From Bradyrhizobium diazoefficiens USDA 110 (GTDB taxonomy: Bacteria > Pseudomonadota > Alphaproteobacteria > Rhizobiales > Xanthobacteraceae): a DNA stretch of 64,000 nt. The notes beneath the pieces were generated by a model. The model was not told where the DNA came from and made no database searches. It saw only the letters and a program-made list of their open reading frames with translations. Position numbers and translations under genes: made by a program. The stretch covers positions 6,372,001 through 6,436,000 of the forward strand of contig NC_004463.1 in NCBI RefSeq assembly GCF_000011365.1. The letters run 5' to 3'. Positions 1 to 11,900 of the stretch are shown here, one piece after another; positions within the stretch are counted from its first letter, which is position 1; each line of letters starts with the position of its first letter.

Positions 1-138
1 CGAGCCGCGCGAACCCGACGACATGCCGCCACCGACGCGCGCGTCGGCGGACGAGATCGCCAGCGCTGTCGGCAGCGCAAGCGCCAGCACGACGGCGATC
101 GTCTTGAAGAGACTGCGGGAGCGTTGCGAGAAATTCAT
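1..138 (-). CDS. N-terminus of a Tim44-like exported/membrane protein (partial)
   Basis: Only the first 46 codons are in the window; the gene runs off the left edge. The minus strand encodes a start MNFSQRSRSLFKTI, then a hydrophobic stretch rich in Ala, Val and Leu, and an SSADARVGGG junction that looks like a signal-peptide or membrane-anchor end. It is followed by a Gly/Ser-rich stretch. I recognise this N-terminus as that of Tim44-domain proteins annotated next to cckA in Bradyrhizobium, but the diagnostic domain itself is outside the window. The gene is oriented like cckA and lies downstream of it, separated by 495 bp of repeats. Confidence 0.6.
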   Translation of the reverse strand, partial: MNFSQRSRSLFKTIAVVLALALPTALAISSADARVGGGMSSGSRGS

Positions 139-350
139 GTTCGTTTCCCAAATCCCCGGCATGGGGACGTGCCCCTAAGATGGGCAGCCGGAGCGAAAAG
201 TGAAGCCGGTTTCGGAACTTGTAGCTGCGGCCCTCAGTCGCGGGGATGTGGCAAAAGCCCATATTCGGCGGGGGTTTGGCCGGGCCGCGCGCGAAGGGCC
301 ATGGTCGCCCGTTACCGGCGGCCTTTAGGGCTAAAATTCCGCTTTTTCCT

Positions 351-433
351 CGTCATTGAGCCCTTGCGACAAGGCAATCCAGTCTGGTTCCGCGGAGACA
401 GTCTGGATTGCTTCGCCACGTTCGCAATGACGG
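351..433. repeat. Dispersed palindromic repeat (CGTCATTG...CAATGACGG type)
   Basis: The ends CGTCATTGAG and CGCAATGACGG are inverted, and internal arms GCAATCCAGTCTGG and CAGTCTGGATTGC are also complementary. The whole forms a long stem-loop. A clear relative is at 28099-28188. It has the look of a dispersed intergenic repeat of Bradyrhizobium and sits in the gene-free stretch between cckA and the Tim44-like gene. Confidence 0.75.
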
Positions 434-467
434 TGTTGGGACAATTGCGCGCGGTCTCCTCGATGTC

Positions 468-588
468 GTCCTGGCGAACGCCAGGACCCATTATCCCAAG
501 AAGCGGTTTGGCGAAGACTGGTCGTTCCGGATTGGCCCCGCGCGCAATCGATGGATCACGCGGTATGGGTCCTGGCGTTCGCCAGGAC
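468..588. repeat. Nested inverted repeat
   Basis: A 23-bp arm at 468-490 is an exact reverse complement of the arm at 566-588. Each arm is itself a hairpin: GTCCTGGCG, AA, CGCCAGGAC. With the repeat at 351-433 it fills most of the 495-bp gene-free stretch 139-633; nothing else is visible there. Confidence 0.8.
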
Positions 589-633
589 GACGGCGGAGAT
601 TGCCGCGCGATGTGTGCATCCCACGCGTAGCGC

Positions 634-3219
<2,586 letters not shown>

Positions 3220-3373
3220 CTCGAGCTGGCGCAGCCTGTCGGCAGAGAATCAACGCGCTGCGGCGCGCGTGGGGTCCTCCCTGCCTGAATCGGACCCGCA
3301 GGCGCAAGGGCAGCAAGGGCGAAAGGTACGCTGATTCCCAGATTACGGCCATTTCCGGTACTTTTCGGGTATT

Positions 3374-4453
3374 TTATCCCCGCCCGGCGCCGAAACCGCG
3401 CTTCAGCCGCATGACGTAGCCGATGACCTCGGCGACCGCATGGTAGTGCTCGGTCGGGATTTCCTGGTCGATCTCGACGGTGGCGTAGAGCGCACGGGCC
3501 AGCGGTACGTTCTCGACGATGGGGATGTCGTGCTCGCGCGCGATCTCCCGGATCTTGAAGGCGAGATTGTCGACGCCCTTGGCGACGCAGATCGGTGCCT
3601 GCATGCCGCGCTCGTAGGACAGCGCCACCGAAAAGTGGGTCGGGTTGGTGATGATCACGGAGGCCTTGGGAACCGCCGCCATCATGCGCTTCTTGGCGCG
3701 CTGCTGCCGCAGCTGCCTGATCTTGCCCTTGATATGCGGGTCGCCTTCGGACTGCTTGAACTCTTCCTTGATCTCCTGGAGCGACATCTTCTGCCGCTGG
3801 AACCAGCTTCGGTACTGGAAGAAGTAGTCGCCTATGGCGATGATCGCGAGCGCCGCGACCACCGCGCCGAGCAGGTGAATGGTCAAGCTGGTGGTGGCGC
3901 CGAGCATGGCGGCCGGATCGAGCCTGACCATCGCCTCCATGCGATGCCGCTCCGGCCACAGGATCGTGCCCATGACCACGCCGAGCACGATCAGCTTGCC
4001 GAGGCCTTTCAGGAAGTTCGCGGCCGCCTGCTTGCCGAAGATGCGCTTGAAACCGGCCGCGGGCGAGAGCTTGCTGAATTTGGGCTTGAGGGATTCGGCC
4101 GACCAGACCAGGCGGTGCTGAAGCATGTTGCCGGCGACGGCCGCTAGCACCAGCATCAGCAGGGGCACCCCGATCGCCGCAAGCACGGCGAATTCGATCT
4201 GCTGCAGCAGCGCCAGCAGGGCCCTGCCGTCGGTCTTGATCATCCAGGAATTGGCGAGCAGGTTGCGCATCGGCGTCACCAGCCCGCTGCCCACCGAGCC
4301 CGAGAAGGTCGAGACCACGAGCGTGCCGCCCGCGATCATGAACCAGGTGTTGATCTCCTGGCTCTTGGCGACATCGCCGCGTTCGAGCGCCTCGTCGAGG
4401 CGTTTTTGCGTCGGGTCTTCTGTTTGACTCTCTGGATCGTTGTCTTCCGCCAT
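3374..4453 (-). CDS. flhB: Flagellar export switch protein FlhB
   Basis: 359 residues, normal length. FlhB sits in the inner-membrane export gate and switches substrate class from rod/hook to filament by autocleavage. Four hydrophobic segments lie at about 36-50, 88-112, 150-166 and 190-212. They are followed by a charged linker with KEEFKQSEGDPHIKGKIR and the cleavage motif NPTH at 270-273 (cut expected after Asn270). The N-terminus (TEDPTQKRLDEALERGDVAKSQEI) is typical. It lies 7 bp after fliR on the same strand and closes the flgB operon before cckA. Confidence 0.96.
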   Translation of the reverse strand: MAEDNDPESQTEDPTQKRLDEALERGDVAKSQEINTWFMIAGGTLVVSTFSGSVGSGLVTPMRNLLANSWMIKTDGRALLALLQQIEFAVLAAIGVPLLMLVLAAVAGNMLQHRLVWSAESLKPKFSKLSPAAGFKRIFGKQAAANFLKGLGKLIVLGVVMGTILWPERHRMEAMVRLDPAAMLGATTSLTIHLLGAVVAALAIIAIGDYFFQYRSWFQRQKMSLQEIKEEFKQSEGDPHIKGKIRQLRQQRAKKRMMAAVPKASVIITNPTHFSVALSYERGMQAPICVAKGVDNLAFKIREIAREHDIPIVENVPLARALYATVEIDQEIPTEHYHAVAEVIGYVMRLKRGFGAGRG

Positions 4454-4460
4454 CGATCAC

Positions 4461-5231
4461 CTACTTGAGCGGCATCATCTGGTGCATGACACCGATGAAA
4501 TAGTCCAGAAAGGTGCCCATCATCGCCGTGAGCACCACGGCGAGCACCAGGAAGCCGGCGAAGATCGACAGCGGCACGCCGACGAAATAGACCTGCATCT
4601 GCGGCATTAGCCGCGCCAGCACCCCGAGCCCAATGTTGAAGACGAGGCCGAACACCAGGAACGGTCCGGAGAGCTGCAGGCCGAGGCGGAACGCGGCGGC
4701 GAAGGCGCGCGTTGCAAGCGAGGCGACGTCGCCGCTCGACACGGTCTCGCCCGGCGAGAAGATCGCATAGCTGTCGTTCAGCGCCGCGATCACCAGATGA
4801 TGGCTGTCGGTGGCGAACAGCAGCGTCACCCCGAGCATGGTCAGGAAGTTGCCGACCAGCACGCCCTGCTGTCCCTGCGTCGGATCGACCGAGGTGACGA
4901 AGCCGAGCCCCATCTGCTGCGCGATCACGGAACCCGCAACCTGGAGCGCCGACAGCGTCACGCGCGCGGTTGCCCCCAGCACGATGCCGATCGCGATCTC
5001 ATGCAACATCAGCACCAGAAGCGGCGCCAGCGAGCCCATGTCGACGTGATAGGCGCTGCGATGCAGCGGCAGGATGATCAGCGTGAGCAGGAGCGCGATC
5101 GACAGCTTCACCCGCGTCGGGATGTTGGTCTCGCCCAGGCCCGGCAACAGCATCACCATCGCGCCGACCCGGGCGAAGACGAGCATGAAGGCCGCCGCAA
5201 GCGCCGGCAGCAGCGAGACGTCGATGCGCAT
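4461..5231 (-). CDS. fliR: Flagellar export gate protein FliR
   Basis: 256 residues, usual length, with about six hydrophobic segments. Typical family stretches are FARVGAMVMLLPGLGE near the N-terminus and LQVAGSVIAQQMGLGFV in the middle. FliR forms the export gate core with FliP and FliQ. It starts 17 bp after fliQ and ends 7 bp before flhB, so the fliQ-fliR-flhB block is one transcription unit. Confidence 0.96.
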   Translation of the reverse strand: MRIDVSLLPALAAAFMLVFARVGAMVMLLPGLGETNIPTRVKLSIALLLTLIILPLHRSAYHVDMGSLAPLLVLMLHEIAIGIVLGATARVTLSALQVAGSVIAQQMGLGFVTSVDPTQGQQGVLVGNFLTMLGVTLLFATDSHHLVIAALNDSYAIFSPGETVSSGDVASLATRAFAAAFRLGLQLSGPFLVFGLVFNIGLGVLARLMPQMQVYFVGVPLSIFAGFLVLAVVLTAMMGTFLDYFIGVMHQMMPLK

Positions 5232-5248
5232 AATCTACGCATCTTGCC

Positions 5249-5512
5249 TCAGCCGCCGATGATTCGCGACGATATCCGCAGCATGTGGGCGTGGAGCGAG
5301 TCGGCCATGAACGGCAGCGCCAACAGCATTGTGGCGAAGATGGCCAGAATCTTCGGCACGTAGATCAGCGTCTGCTCCTGGATCTGCGTCAGCGCCTGGA
5401 ACAGCGACACGATCACGCCGACCACGAGGCCGACCACCATCAGGGGCGACGACACGATCACGATCGTCCAGATCGCATCGCGCGCGACGTCGAGGGTCTC
5501 GGGTCCGGTCAT
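5249..5512 (-). CDS. fliQ: Flagellar export gate protein FliQ
   Basis: 87 residues, two membrane helices, with the family stretch FQALTQIQEQTL in the turn between them. FliQ packs around the FliP-FliR core of the export gate. A 117-bp gap separates it from fliE on the upstream side. That gap contains an 80-bp palindromic repeat, so the operon is physically interrupted by a repeat here although orientation is preserved. Confidence 0.95.
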   Translation of the reverse strand: MTGPETLDVARDAIWTIVIVSSPLMVVGLVVGVIVSLFQALTQIQEQTLIYVPKILAIFATMLLALPFMADSLHAHMLRISSRIIGG

Positions 5513-5540
5513 TTTCGATTTCTCACTTTGAGTTGTTTGT

Positions 5541-5620
5541 CGTCATTCCGGGGCTCGCGAAGCGAGAACCCGGAATCTCGGGATTCCGGGTTCGGTGCTT
5601 CGCACCGCCCCGGAATGACG
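5541..5620. repeat. Dispersed palindromic repeat (CGTCATTCCGGGG type)
   Basis: Outer arms CGTCATTCCGGGG and CCCCGGAATGACG are exact inverses, with inner arms around AACCCGGAATC and GATTCCGGGTT. A relative is at 59219-59300. It is inserted between fliE and fliQ inside the flagellar operon. If transcribed, it would form a strong RNA stem that could stabilise or attenuate the distal message. Confidence 0.8.
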
Positions 5621-5629
5621 CGCCAAAAA

Positions 5630-5938
5630 TCAGATCGGCATCTTCATGATGTCTTCATACGCCGAGATCACGCGGTCGCGGACCGAGACCAGCGTGGAGA
5701 CGGCAACGTCGGTGTCAGCGACCGCCGTCACCACGTCCATCACGTTGGCCTTGCCGGCGGCCATCGCCACGGTCTGCGCGTCGGATTTGCGCCCGGACTC
5801 CATGACGCTGCCGACGGCGTCCTTCAGGAGCGAGGCGAAGGACTGCCCGCTTGCTTCGCTGCCCTTGCCGGCGCCGCTGTTCTCCAGCACGCGGGCAAGG
5901 TTGGCATAGGCGTTGGCGGCGATTGTCGGTGATGCCAT
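5630..5938 (-). CDS. fliE: Flagellar hook-basal body adaptor FliE
   Basis: 102 residues, usual length. The C-terminal half (KANVMDVVTAVADTDVAVSTLVSVRDRVISAYEDIM, seen in two pieces) matches the FliE helix that joins the MS ring to the proximal rod. It starts 16 bp after flgC on the same strand, as in the flgB-flgC-fliE unit of most flagellated bacteria. Confidence 0.95.
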   Translation of the reverse strand: MASPTIAANAYANLARVLENSGAGKGSEASGQSFASLLKDAVGSVMESGRKSDAQTVAMAAGKANVMDVVTAVADTDVAVSTLVSVRDRVISAYEDIMKMPI

Positions 5939-5954
5939 GGCTCAAATGTCCTGT

Positions 5955-6380
5955 TCAGCTCTTGAGGATGTCGAGCGTGCGCTGGATCATCCGGCGCGTC
6001 GCACTGATGATGTTGAGATTGGCCTCGTAGGACCGCTGCGCGTCGCGCATGTCGGTCATCTCGACCACCGAGTTCACGTTGGGATATTTGACGTTGCCGG
6101 TCGCATCGGCGGCCGGATTGTTCGGTTCGTATTTGGTGCGGAAGTTCGACTGGTCCGGCTTGATCCTGCCGAGGGTGACGACCTGCGCGTCGAGCGTGCG
6201 GTCGAGCGCGGAGGAGAAGGTCGGCACCTTGCGCCGGTAGGGATCGCCGCCTGCGGTCTGCGACGTCGAATCCGCGTTCGCGATGTTCTCTGAGATCACC
6301 CGCATGCGCCCGGCCTGCGCGCGCAGGCCGGAGGTCGCGATCGCCATCGAGCGGGCAAAGTCGCTGCTGTCATTGGCCAT
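5955..6380 (-). CDS. flgC: Proximal rod protein FlgC
   Basis: 141 residues. The N-terminus has the rod/hook family motif SGLRAQAGRMRVISENIANADS. The C-terminus has MTDMRDAQRSYEANLNIIS, typical of FlgC. It forms part of the proximal rod and is exported by the flagellar type III system without a cleaved signal. It lies 39 bp after flgB and 16 bp before fliE on the same strand. Confidence 0.96.
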   Translation of the reverse strand: MANDSSDFARSMAIATSGLRAQAGRMRVISENIANADSTSQTAGGDPYRRKVPTFSSALDRTLDAQVVTLGRIKPDQSNFRTKYEPNNPAADATGNVKYPNVNSVVEMTDMRDAQRSYEANLNIISATRRMIQRTLDILKS

Positions 6381-6419
6381 GATGCGCCTCCTCTAGCTCT
6401 TCTGTTCCGGGATCATGCT

Positions 6420-6824
6420 CTAGCCCTTGCCGATCGCGGTCTTGAGCAGACGCAGGCTTTTCGAATAGAGCGAGGTCGCCGCCGCGTAATCCATCTGGTT
6501 GCTGGCGGCCTTCATCATCTCCTCTTCGAGATTGACGGCGTTGCCCGCAGGGCGGGTCTCGAAGCCGGCATTCCTGTTCTGGTCGAAACCCGAGGCCGCG
6601 CCCGATGGCGTCATGTGAGACGCGCTGGTGACGGTCATTGCCAGCGGGCCCATCGACCCCGTGACCGCGCCAGCCCTGTCGAGCTTCGGCTCGACCAGGT
6701 CGCGCGGCCGGAATTTGGGCGTGTCGGAATTGGAGACGTTCTCGGACAGGACGCGCTGGCGTTCCTGATGCCACTGCATCTTGGTGCGAAGTGCCGACAG
6801 CACCGGGAGGTCGTTGATGGACAT
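6420..6824 (-). CDS. flgB: Proximal rod protein FlgB
   Basis: 134 residues. The N-terminal stretch RQRVLSENVSNSDTPKFRPRD is the FlgB signature. The C-terminal helix includes MDYAAATSLYSKSLRLLKTAIGKG. FlgB is the first rod subunit above FliE. It is the first gene of the minus-strand operon flgB-flgC-fliE-fliQ-fliR-flhB. Upstream lie a 17-bp palindrome at 6868-6884 and a perfect CtrA box at 6893-6907, which marks it as an early (class II) operon. Confidence 0.96.
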   Translation of the reverse strand: MSINDLPVLSALRTKMQWHQERQRVLSENVSNSDTPKFRPRDLVEPKLDRAGAVTGSMGPLAMTVTSASHMTPSGAASGFDQNRNAGFETRPAGNAVNLEEEMMKAASNQMDYAAATSLYSKSLRLLKTAIGKG

Positions 6825-6867
6825 CGTCGCGGCTCCTTCCGCCTCTTCCGGACCCAGGGTCCGAAGC

Positions 6868-6884
6868 TAGGCAGAATTTGCCGC
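6868..6884. promoter_or_regulatory. Candidate FlbD (ftr-like) palindrome upstream of flgB
   Basis: On the minus strand this reads GCGGCAA-ATT-CTGCCTA, a relative of the CCGGCAA-N3-TTGCCGG element seen upstream of fliO, fliX/flgI and flgE. It lies between the CtrA box and the flgB start, where a bound protein could repress. In Caulobacter, FlbD represses an early CtrA-driven promoter from a similar position. The assignment is inference. Confidence 0.5.
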
Positions 6885-6892
6885 CTGTATGG

Positions 6893-6907
6893 TTAACAGG
6901 TGGTTAA
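6893..6907 (-). promoter_or_regulatory. CtrA box of the flgB operon
   Basis: Perfect TTAA-N7-TTAA: TTAACAGGTGGTTAA. It is 69 bp upstream of the flgB start, the spacing expected for a CtrA-activated promoter. With cckA at the other end of the same gene block, the operon probably responds to the phosphorelay that cckA feeds. Confidence 0.75.
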
Positions 6908-7063
6908 GGATGTCACAGATGCATGTCCCGGGCCGGGACACGGATTCGTTCCCCCGTGATTCTACGCCTCCAAAAGTGGCATTAACCCAACCGCTTGGCG
7001 GCGCATGCACAGGCCAAGAAGTCGTTTTGGATCGGGCGATTCATAGGTTATTAAGAGTTGGGG

Positions 7064-7080
7064 ACGGCAAAACTTGCCGT
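7064..7080. promoter_or_regulatory. Candidate FlbD (ftr-like) palindrome upstream of the fliO-like gene
   Basis: ACGGCAA-AAC-TTGCCGT, with perfect 7-bp arms. It is 112 bp upstream of the fliO-like start at 7176. The rest of the 351-bp gap between flgB and this gene (6825-7175) shows only the two sites nearer flgB and a weak sigma-54-like match at 7141. Confidence 0.5.
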
Positions 7081-7140
7081 GGGACGTTAAGAGATCGCAG
7101 TTTGGGGCATCGTAGGCCGGTGGTTGGCGCGTCTGACCAT

Positions 7141-7155
7141 TGGCACGAGAAGAGC
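7141..7155 (+). promoter_or_regulatory. Possible sigma-54 promoter for fliO-fliP
   Basis: TGGCACG followed by GG-N10-GC spacing, but the -12 region reads GAGC instead of TTGC. Transcription would start near 7167, only about ten bases before the ATG and within the ribosome binding site. Kept as a weak call because of the perfect -24 element and the palindrome 60-75 bp upstream. Confidence 0.35.
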
Positions 7156-7175
7156 GCCATTTCTCGGGGACAAGT

Positions 7176-8156
7176 ATGCAAGGCAGCCCTATCACCTTCA
7201 TCGTCGCGTTCATCGTCGTTCTGGCGTTGATCGGCGTCGCTGCATGGCTGGTTCGCCGATTCGCCAGCAGCCGGCTCGGCGCCAACACCCAGCGCGGCCG
7301 GATGCCCCGGCTCGCCGTGATCGATGCTGCCGCCGTCGACGGCCGGCGCCGCCTGGTGCTGGTCCGGCGCGACAATGTCGAACACCTCCTGATGATCGGC
7401 GGCCCGACCGACATCGTCGTCGAGCCCAACATCGTGCGCGCCGCGCCCGGCCGCGACCAGCTTCCGCAGCGTCCCAACGCCGCCGAACCGCCGCGCCTTG
7501 CCCCGATGCCCGATGCCGGCAGCTGGGCCGACGAAGTGCCGCGGCCCGAGATGCTCGATCATCCCGAGCCGCAAATGCCCGAGCCGCCGCCGCGGCCCGC
7601 GCGCCCGTCCTTCGCCGACGAAGTCCGCCGGCCCGCGCCCGCACTGGCCGAACGCCGCAGCGAGCCGCCGCTGGCCGGCTTTCCGCCCGAACCGATCGCG
7701 CCGCGTCCCGAGCGCGAGCCGCGGCCTGAGCCGCTGCCGCTACCACCGCGCGTTGCCCGCAGCGAGCCGCCGCTGATGCCGCGTCCGCCGCGCCAAAGCG
7801 AGCCGGCGAAGGTGCCGCCCGTGCGCGCCGAGCGCGCGGTTGCGCCGCCGCCTCCGCCCGTGCCGCAGGCTCCGCCCGTTCCGCCGCCGCCCCCCGCTCC
7901 TGCTGCGCCCTCGAGCGCCGAACAGAATCTGGCCGAAATGGCGCAGCGGTTAGAGGCTGCGCTGCGCCGCCCGGCCGGCGAAACGGTCGCGCCTCCGGTT
8001 GCGCCGGAGCCGCCGGCCGCTCCCCCGCGCGCCGCACGCAGCGAACCGCCGGCACCCCCGGCCCCGCCGCCGAAGCCCGCCCCGGAAAAGACCAGCTTTG
8101 AGAATCTCGAAGACGAGATGGCCTCCCTGCTCGGCCGTCCGAAGCCGTCTTCGTGA
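7176..8156 (+). CDS. fliO: FliO-like flagellar biosynthesis protein with long proline-rich tail
   Basis: 326 residues from the ATG at 7176, chosen because GGGGA lies 5 bp upstream; an in-frame TTG at 7140 would overlap a promoter-like site. One membrane helix (about 5-25: ITFIVAFIVVLALIGVAAWL) is followed by a small FliO-type cytoplasmic domain (RGRMPRLAVIDAAAVDGRRR, HLLMIGGPTDIVVE). FliO helps assemble the FliP-FliR core. From about residue 90 on there is a Pro/Ala/Arg/Glu-rich low-complexity tail, ending in a conserved-looking NLEDEMASLLGRPKPSS. Typical FliO is about 100-150 residues. The stop overlaps the GTG start of fliP, indicating translational coupling. Confidence 0.8.
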   Translation: MQGSPITFIVAFIVVLALIGVAAWLVRRFASSRLGANTQRGRMPRLAVIDAAAVDGRRRLVLVRRDNVEHLLMIGGPTDIVVEPNIVRAAPGRDQLPQRPNAAEPPRLAPMPDAGSWADEVPRPEMLDHPEPQMPEPPPRPARPSFADEVRRPAPALAERRSEPPLAGFPPEPIAPRPEREPRPEPLPLPPRVARSEPPLMPRPPRQSEPAKVPPVRAERAVAPPPPPVPQAPPVPPPPPAPAAPSSAEQNLAEMAQRLEAALRRPAGETVAPPVAPEPPAAPPRAARSEPPAPPAPPPKPAPEKTSFENLEDEMASLLGRPKPSS

Positions 8157-8905
8157 GGCTGCCGGCCCTCCCGCGTAGAGTTCTTTTTCTTTCTGTCCTG
8201 ATCGGCGCGGCTTCGCTCGCAGGCTTGGCGCATGCGCAGGACATCAGCATCAATCTCGGCGGCCAGGGCGGCGGCGTCACCGAGCGCGCGATTCAGCTCA
8301 TCGCGCTGCTCACGGTGCTGTCGATCGCGCCGTCGATCCTGATCATGATGACGTCGTTCACGCGCATCGTGGTCGTGCTGTCGCTCCTGCGCACCGCGAT
8401 GGGCACGGCGACCGCGCCGCCGAACTCGGTGATCATCGCGCTCGCGATGTTCCTCACCTTCTTCGTGATGGGGCCGGTCCTGCAAAAATCCTACGACGAA
8501 GGCATCCGTCCGCTCGTCGCCAACCAGATCGGCGTCGAGGATGCGCTCCAGCGCGCCTCGGTCCCGTTGCGCGGCTTCATGCAGAAGAACGTGCGCGAGA
8601 AGGATCTCAAGCTGTTCCTCGACCTCTCCGGCGAGCCGCCGCCGGCCACCCCCGACGAACTCGCGCTCCGCATCCTCATCCCCGCCTTCATGATCTCCGA
8701 GCTGAAGCGCGCCTTCGAGATCGGCTTCCTGCTGTTCCTGCCCTTCCTGATCATCGACCTCGTCGTCGCCTCCGTGCTGATGTCGATGGGCATGATGATG
8801 CTGCCGCCGGCAACGATATCGCTGCCGTTCAAGCTGATCTTCTTCGTCCTGGTCGACGGCTGGTCGCTGGTGGCGGGAAGCCTGGTGCAGAGCTACGGGG
8901 GATGA
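8153..8905 (+). CDS. fliP: Flagellar export gate protein FliP
   Basis: 250 residues from a GTG at 8153 that overlaps the fliO-like stop (GTGA). A cleavable signal peptide (RRVLFLSVLIGAASLAGLAHA) is followed by family stretches SIAPSILIMMTSFTRIVVVL, RTAMGTATAPPNSVI and LIIDLVVASVLMSMGMMMLP. FliP is the core of the type III export gate. Four hydrophobic segments are visible, as expected. It is convergent with the large TPR gene, whose stop is 54 bp away. Confidence 0.96.
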   Translation: MRLPALPRRVLFLSVLIGAASLAGLAHAQDISINLGGQGGGVTERAIQLIALLTVLSIAPSILIMMTSFTRIVVVLSLLRTAMGTATAPPNSVIIALAMFLTFFVMGPVLQKSYDEGIRPLVANQIGVEDALQRASVPLRGFMQKNVREKDLKLFLDLSGEPPPATPDELALRILIPAFMISELKRAFEIGFLLFLPFLIIDLVVASVLMSMGMMMLPPATISLPFKLIFFVLVDGWSLVAGSLVQSYGG

Positions 8906-8959
8906 GGCAAAAGCCACCCTCAGGCGACGAAGCCGGACCTGTCTCGCGTCGCGAGATTG

Positions 8960-11900
8960 CTACCGCGTCATCTTGATCTGCCGCAGGGCGGGGATCTTCG
9001 GCAGCGAGCCGGTGTGGTCGGTCTCTTCCTTGGCCTGCGGCCCGGCTGGCGCGCGGGCGGTGGCGTCGGGGAAGCGCTGCTTCATCTCGCGCAGGAAGCC
9101 GTCGAGCGTGTCGACGCTCGCAGCCAGCTTGGCGATCTCGGCGAATTCGGCGCTGGAGGCCGCGGCCGGCTTGCTGGCGATGTCGAAGGCGACACGGTCG
9201 GCGCTCTCGCTCATCAGCGGCGCGTATTTCTCGCGAAAGCGCGACAGGCCGATCGAATCGTCGGCGAGCGCGTAGCCGACGGCGGCGCGGATGATGTCGC
9301 TCTTCTCCACCGCGTTGAGCGGCTTGAAGTCGCGGAAGCGCTCGCCGTAATAGAGCTCGATCTGCTCGGCGGACTCGCGCCAGCGCCGCGCCGCCCAGAA
9401 GATGTCGGAGCGCAGGCGGAGCACCTCGCGTCCGGAGACGTTGGAGACGATGTCGAGCGCGAGATCGTGCCGGCCGACGTCGCTCTGCGCCCGCGCCTCC
9501 AGCAGCAGACGCTGCTGCCTGAGCTCGCCGGAGAGATCGCTGATGCGGCTCGCGCGCAGCGCCGAGATCGCCATGTCCGGCCTGCGGTTGGCGAGATAGA
9601 TCATGGAAAGACGCGCGGCGACCTGGGCACGCGCGGCGCCTTCGAGACGGTGGTCGACCTGGTATTGCAAGAGCTCGGCGGCCTGGTCGAGCAGATCGAT
9701 CGAGGCGAGACGGTCGGCGAGACGGCGGATCAGCTCGTCGCCGCGGCGGCCGATCGGCGTCAGCTCGCGGAACTCGTAGAACATCCCGAGCGCCTCGACC
9801 GGCGGCAGCTCGTCACCCTTGGGCCCCAGGAAGATCTGCGTGAACAGGTCGGAGGCGAGATCCTGCGCCTGGCGCGAGGCTTCCGCATTCGGCTGCAGCT
9901 TCGTCGCGGTGCGCGCCGCCGTGAGCGCGTCCCGGTAGCGCCCGTTCTCGGCATACATCTGCGACAGCATCTGGAGCGTCTTGACCTCGATCGCGTCGCC
10001 GCGCCAGGTCATCGACAGCGTCTCGAGCTCGCGCAGCGCGTCTTCCTTGCTGATCTCGTCGCGCTTCTGCCGCAACGCGACCTCGAGCTGCTTGGCCTCG
10101 GCCGCAGCCGGCCGGTCGCTCGAGGCGACCGCGAACTTGTAGTCGTCGAGCGCATCCTTGTCGTGGCCAAGCGCCTCGGCGAGCCTGCCGCGCAAAACGG
10201 CGAAGCCGGGCGCAGCCTCGGGCGATACGCCGACGATCTCGAGCTCGCTGCGCCGCTTGGAGGCGCCGGCATAGTCCTTCACCTCGAGCGAGGCGCGCAT
10301 CGCGTCCATCGTCACGATGCGCTGGATGTCGAGCGGCAGCGAGGCGATCGCGAATTCGACGTTCTTGAACTTCTCGCGCGCGTCCGCCCATTTGCCCTGG
10401 CGCGCATAGGCGAGCGCCTTCCAGAGCTGGGAGTCGTGGCTGTTGCCGATCACGGGATTGGCGAGGTCCTTCAGGCCCTGCGCCGGCCGGCCGATCAGGA
10501 TGCTCGCGATCGCGTGCATGATCAGCGCGCCGCTCTCCTCCTTATTGAGCGGATCGCTCAGCATCAATTCGGTCACGGCCTTGGCCTCGTGATACATCGC
10601 GCGTGACATGTAGAACTGCGCGAGGTCGAGCCGCGGCAGCGAGCGCAGCGCAGGCTCGACGGCCGAGATCGCCATGATCAGATCGCTCTGGCGCGTCATG
10701 AAGTTTTCCGACTGCCCCTTGCGCCAGGCTTCGGGGCTGAAGATCGGGCGCACCGCGGTCGGGGCGCGCTCGGCGGAGATGTCGACCGGCGACAGCGTCA
10801 GTCCGCCCTTCTTTCCGAGAATGACCTTGTCGGATCCGACCTCGACGCCGACCTCGTCGGAGTTCGGCCGGATCGCGATGCCATGGGCGGATTCCAGCAG
10901 CGAGAGATCGACGAGGTCCTGACGCTTGATGAAGCCGCGCACTGGCCGCTGCGCGGTGACGACATAGAGCATGTCGCCGGCGTCGGGATCGGTGAGCTTG
11001 TGCAGCAGGCCTGGATTGGCGAAGGGAATCGCGATGTTGGCGAGCGCGGGGTCGGTGATGTTGCGCGACATCATCAGCGGCAGCGGCGTCGCCTGGATCT
11101 TGTCGGCGAGCGTCAGCAGCCAGTTGGTCTCCTTGCCGACCTCCTCGCTCGTCAGCGAGTAGACCAGCGGCCGGGTGAGACGGATGCGTACCGCCTGCCC
11201 CTTGTCGAGGGGGATGCGGCCGACCTCGCCGATCATCGCCCCGCCCTTGGTGCGGATCGCCTCGACGTCGATCGGCTTCGGCGTGTCGAACACCAGCCAG
11301 ACGGTATCGCCGCGGCGGAACGCCGCCGCAGGCGTTGTGACCTGAAGCGGGAACGTCACGCGCAAGCCGTCGCTGTCGCGGCGCGCATCGACGCTTGGTG
11401 CGGCCGGCTGCGGCGCGGCCGGCGCCTCGGCGGGCGCAGCTTTGGCTGCTTCCTTGACCGGCTCCTTCGCCGCTTCCTTCACGACCTCCTTGGGCGCCTC
11501 GACCATTGCAGGCGCGGCTGGAGCCTCGGCAACAGGCGGGGTGGGCTTCGCGGCTTCCTTCGCCGCTTCCTTGGGCGCTTCCGCAGCGTGCGCAGCTTCG
11601 GCCGCGGGAGCCGGCGCCGGTTTCGGCGCTTCGGCGGCGGGCATCGCGGCAGGCGCTTCCGGCTTCACCTCGGGCTTGATATCGATCTTGGCTTCGCGCG
11701 CGATCGTCTCGGAGGTCGGCGGTGCGATCTCGCGATGGGCGTCCTTCTTCTCGGCCGCCGGCTTTTCCGCGGCCGGTGCCGGTCCATGGCCTTGGCTGGC
11801 AGGCTTGGCCTGCGCAATCGCGGCCTCCGGCGTCGCAGCCGTCTTGCCCTTGTCCGGCTGGAAGGAGACGTCAACGACGTAGTTCTTCTCGTCGCGAAAG

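Noticed and set aside
7559..8917. 452-codon minus-strand frame opposite the fliO-like gene and fliP
   Set aside because: Composition is His/Arg/Gly-rich as expected from antisense of Pro-rich and hydrophobic codons; FliP is unambiguous on the plus strand.
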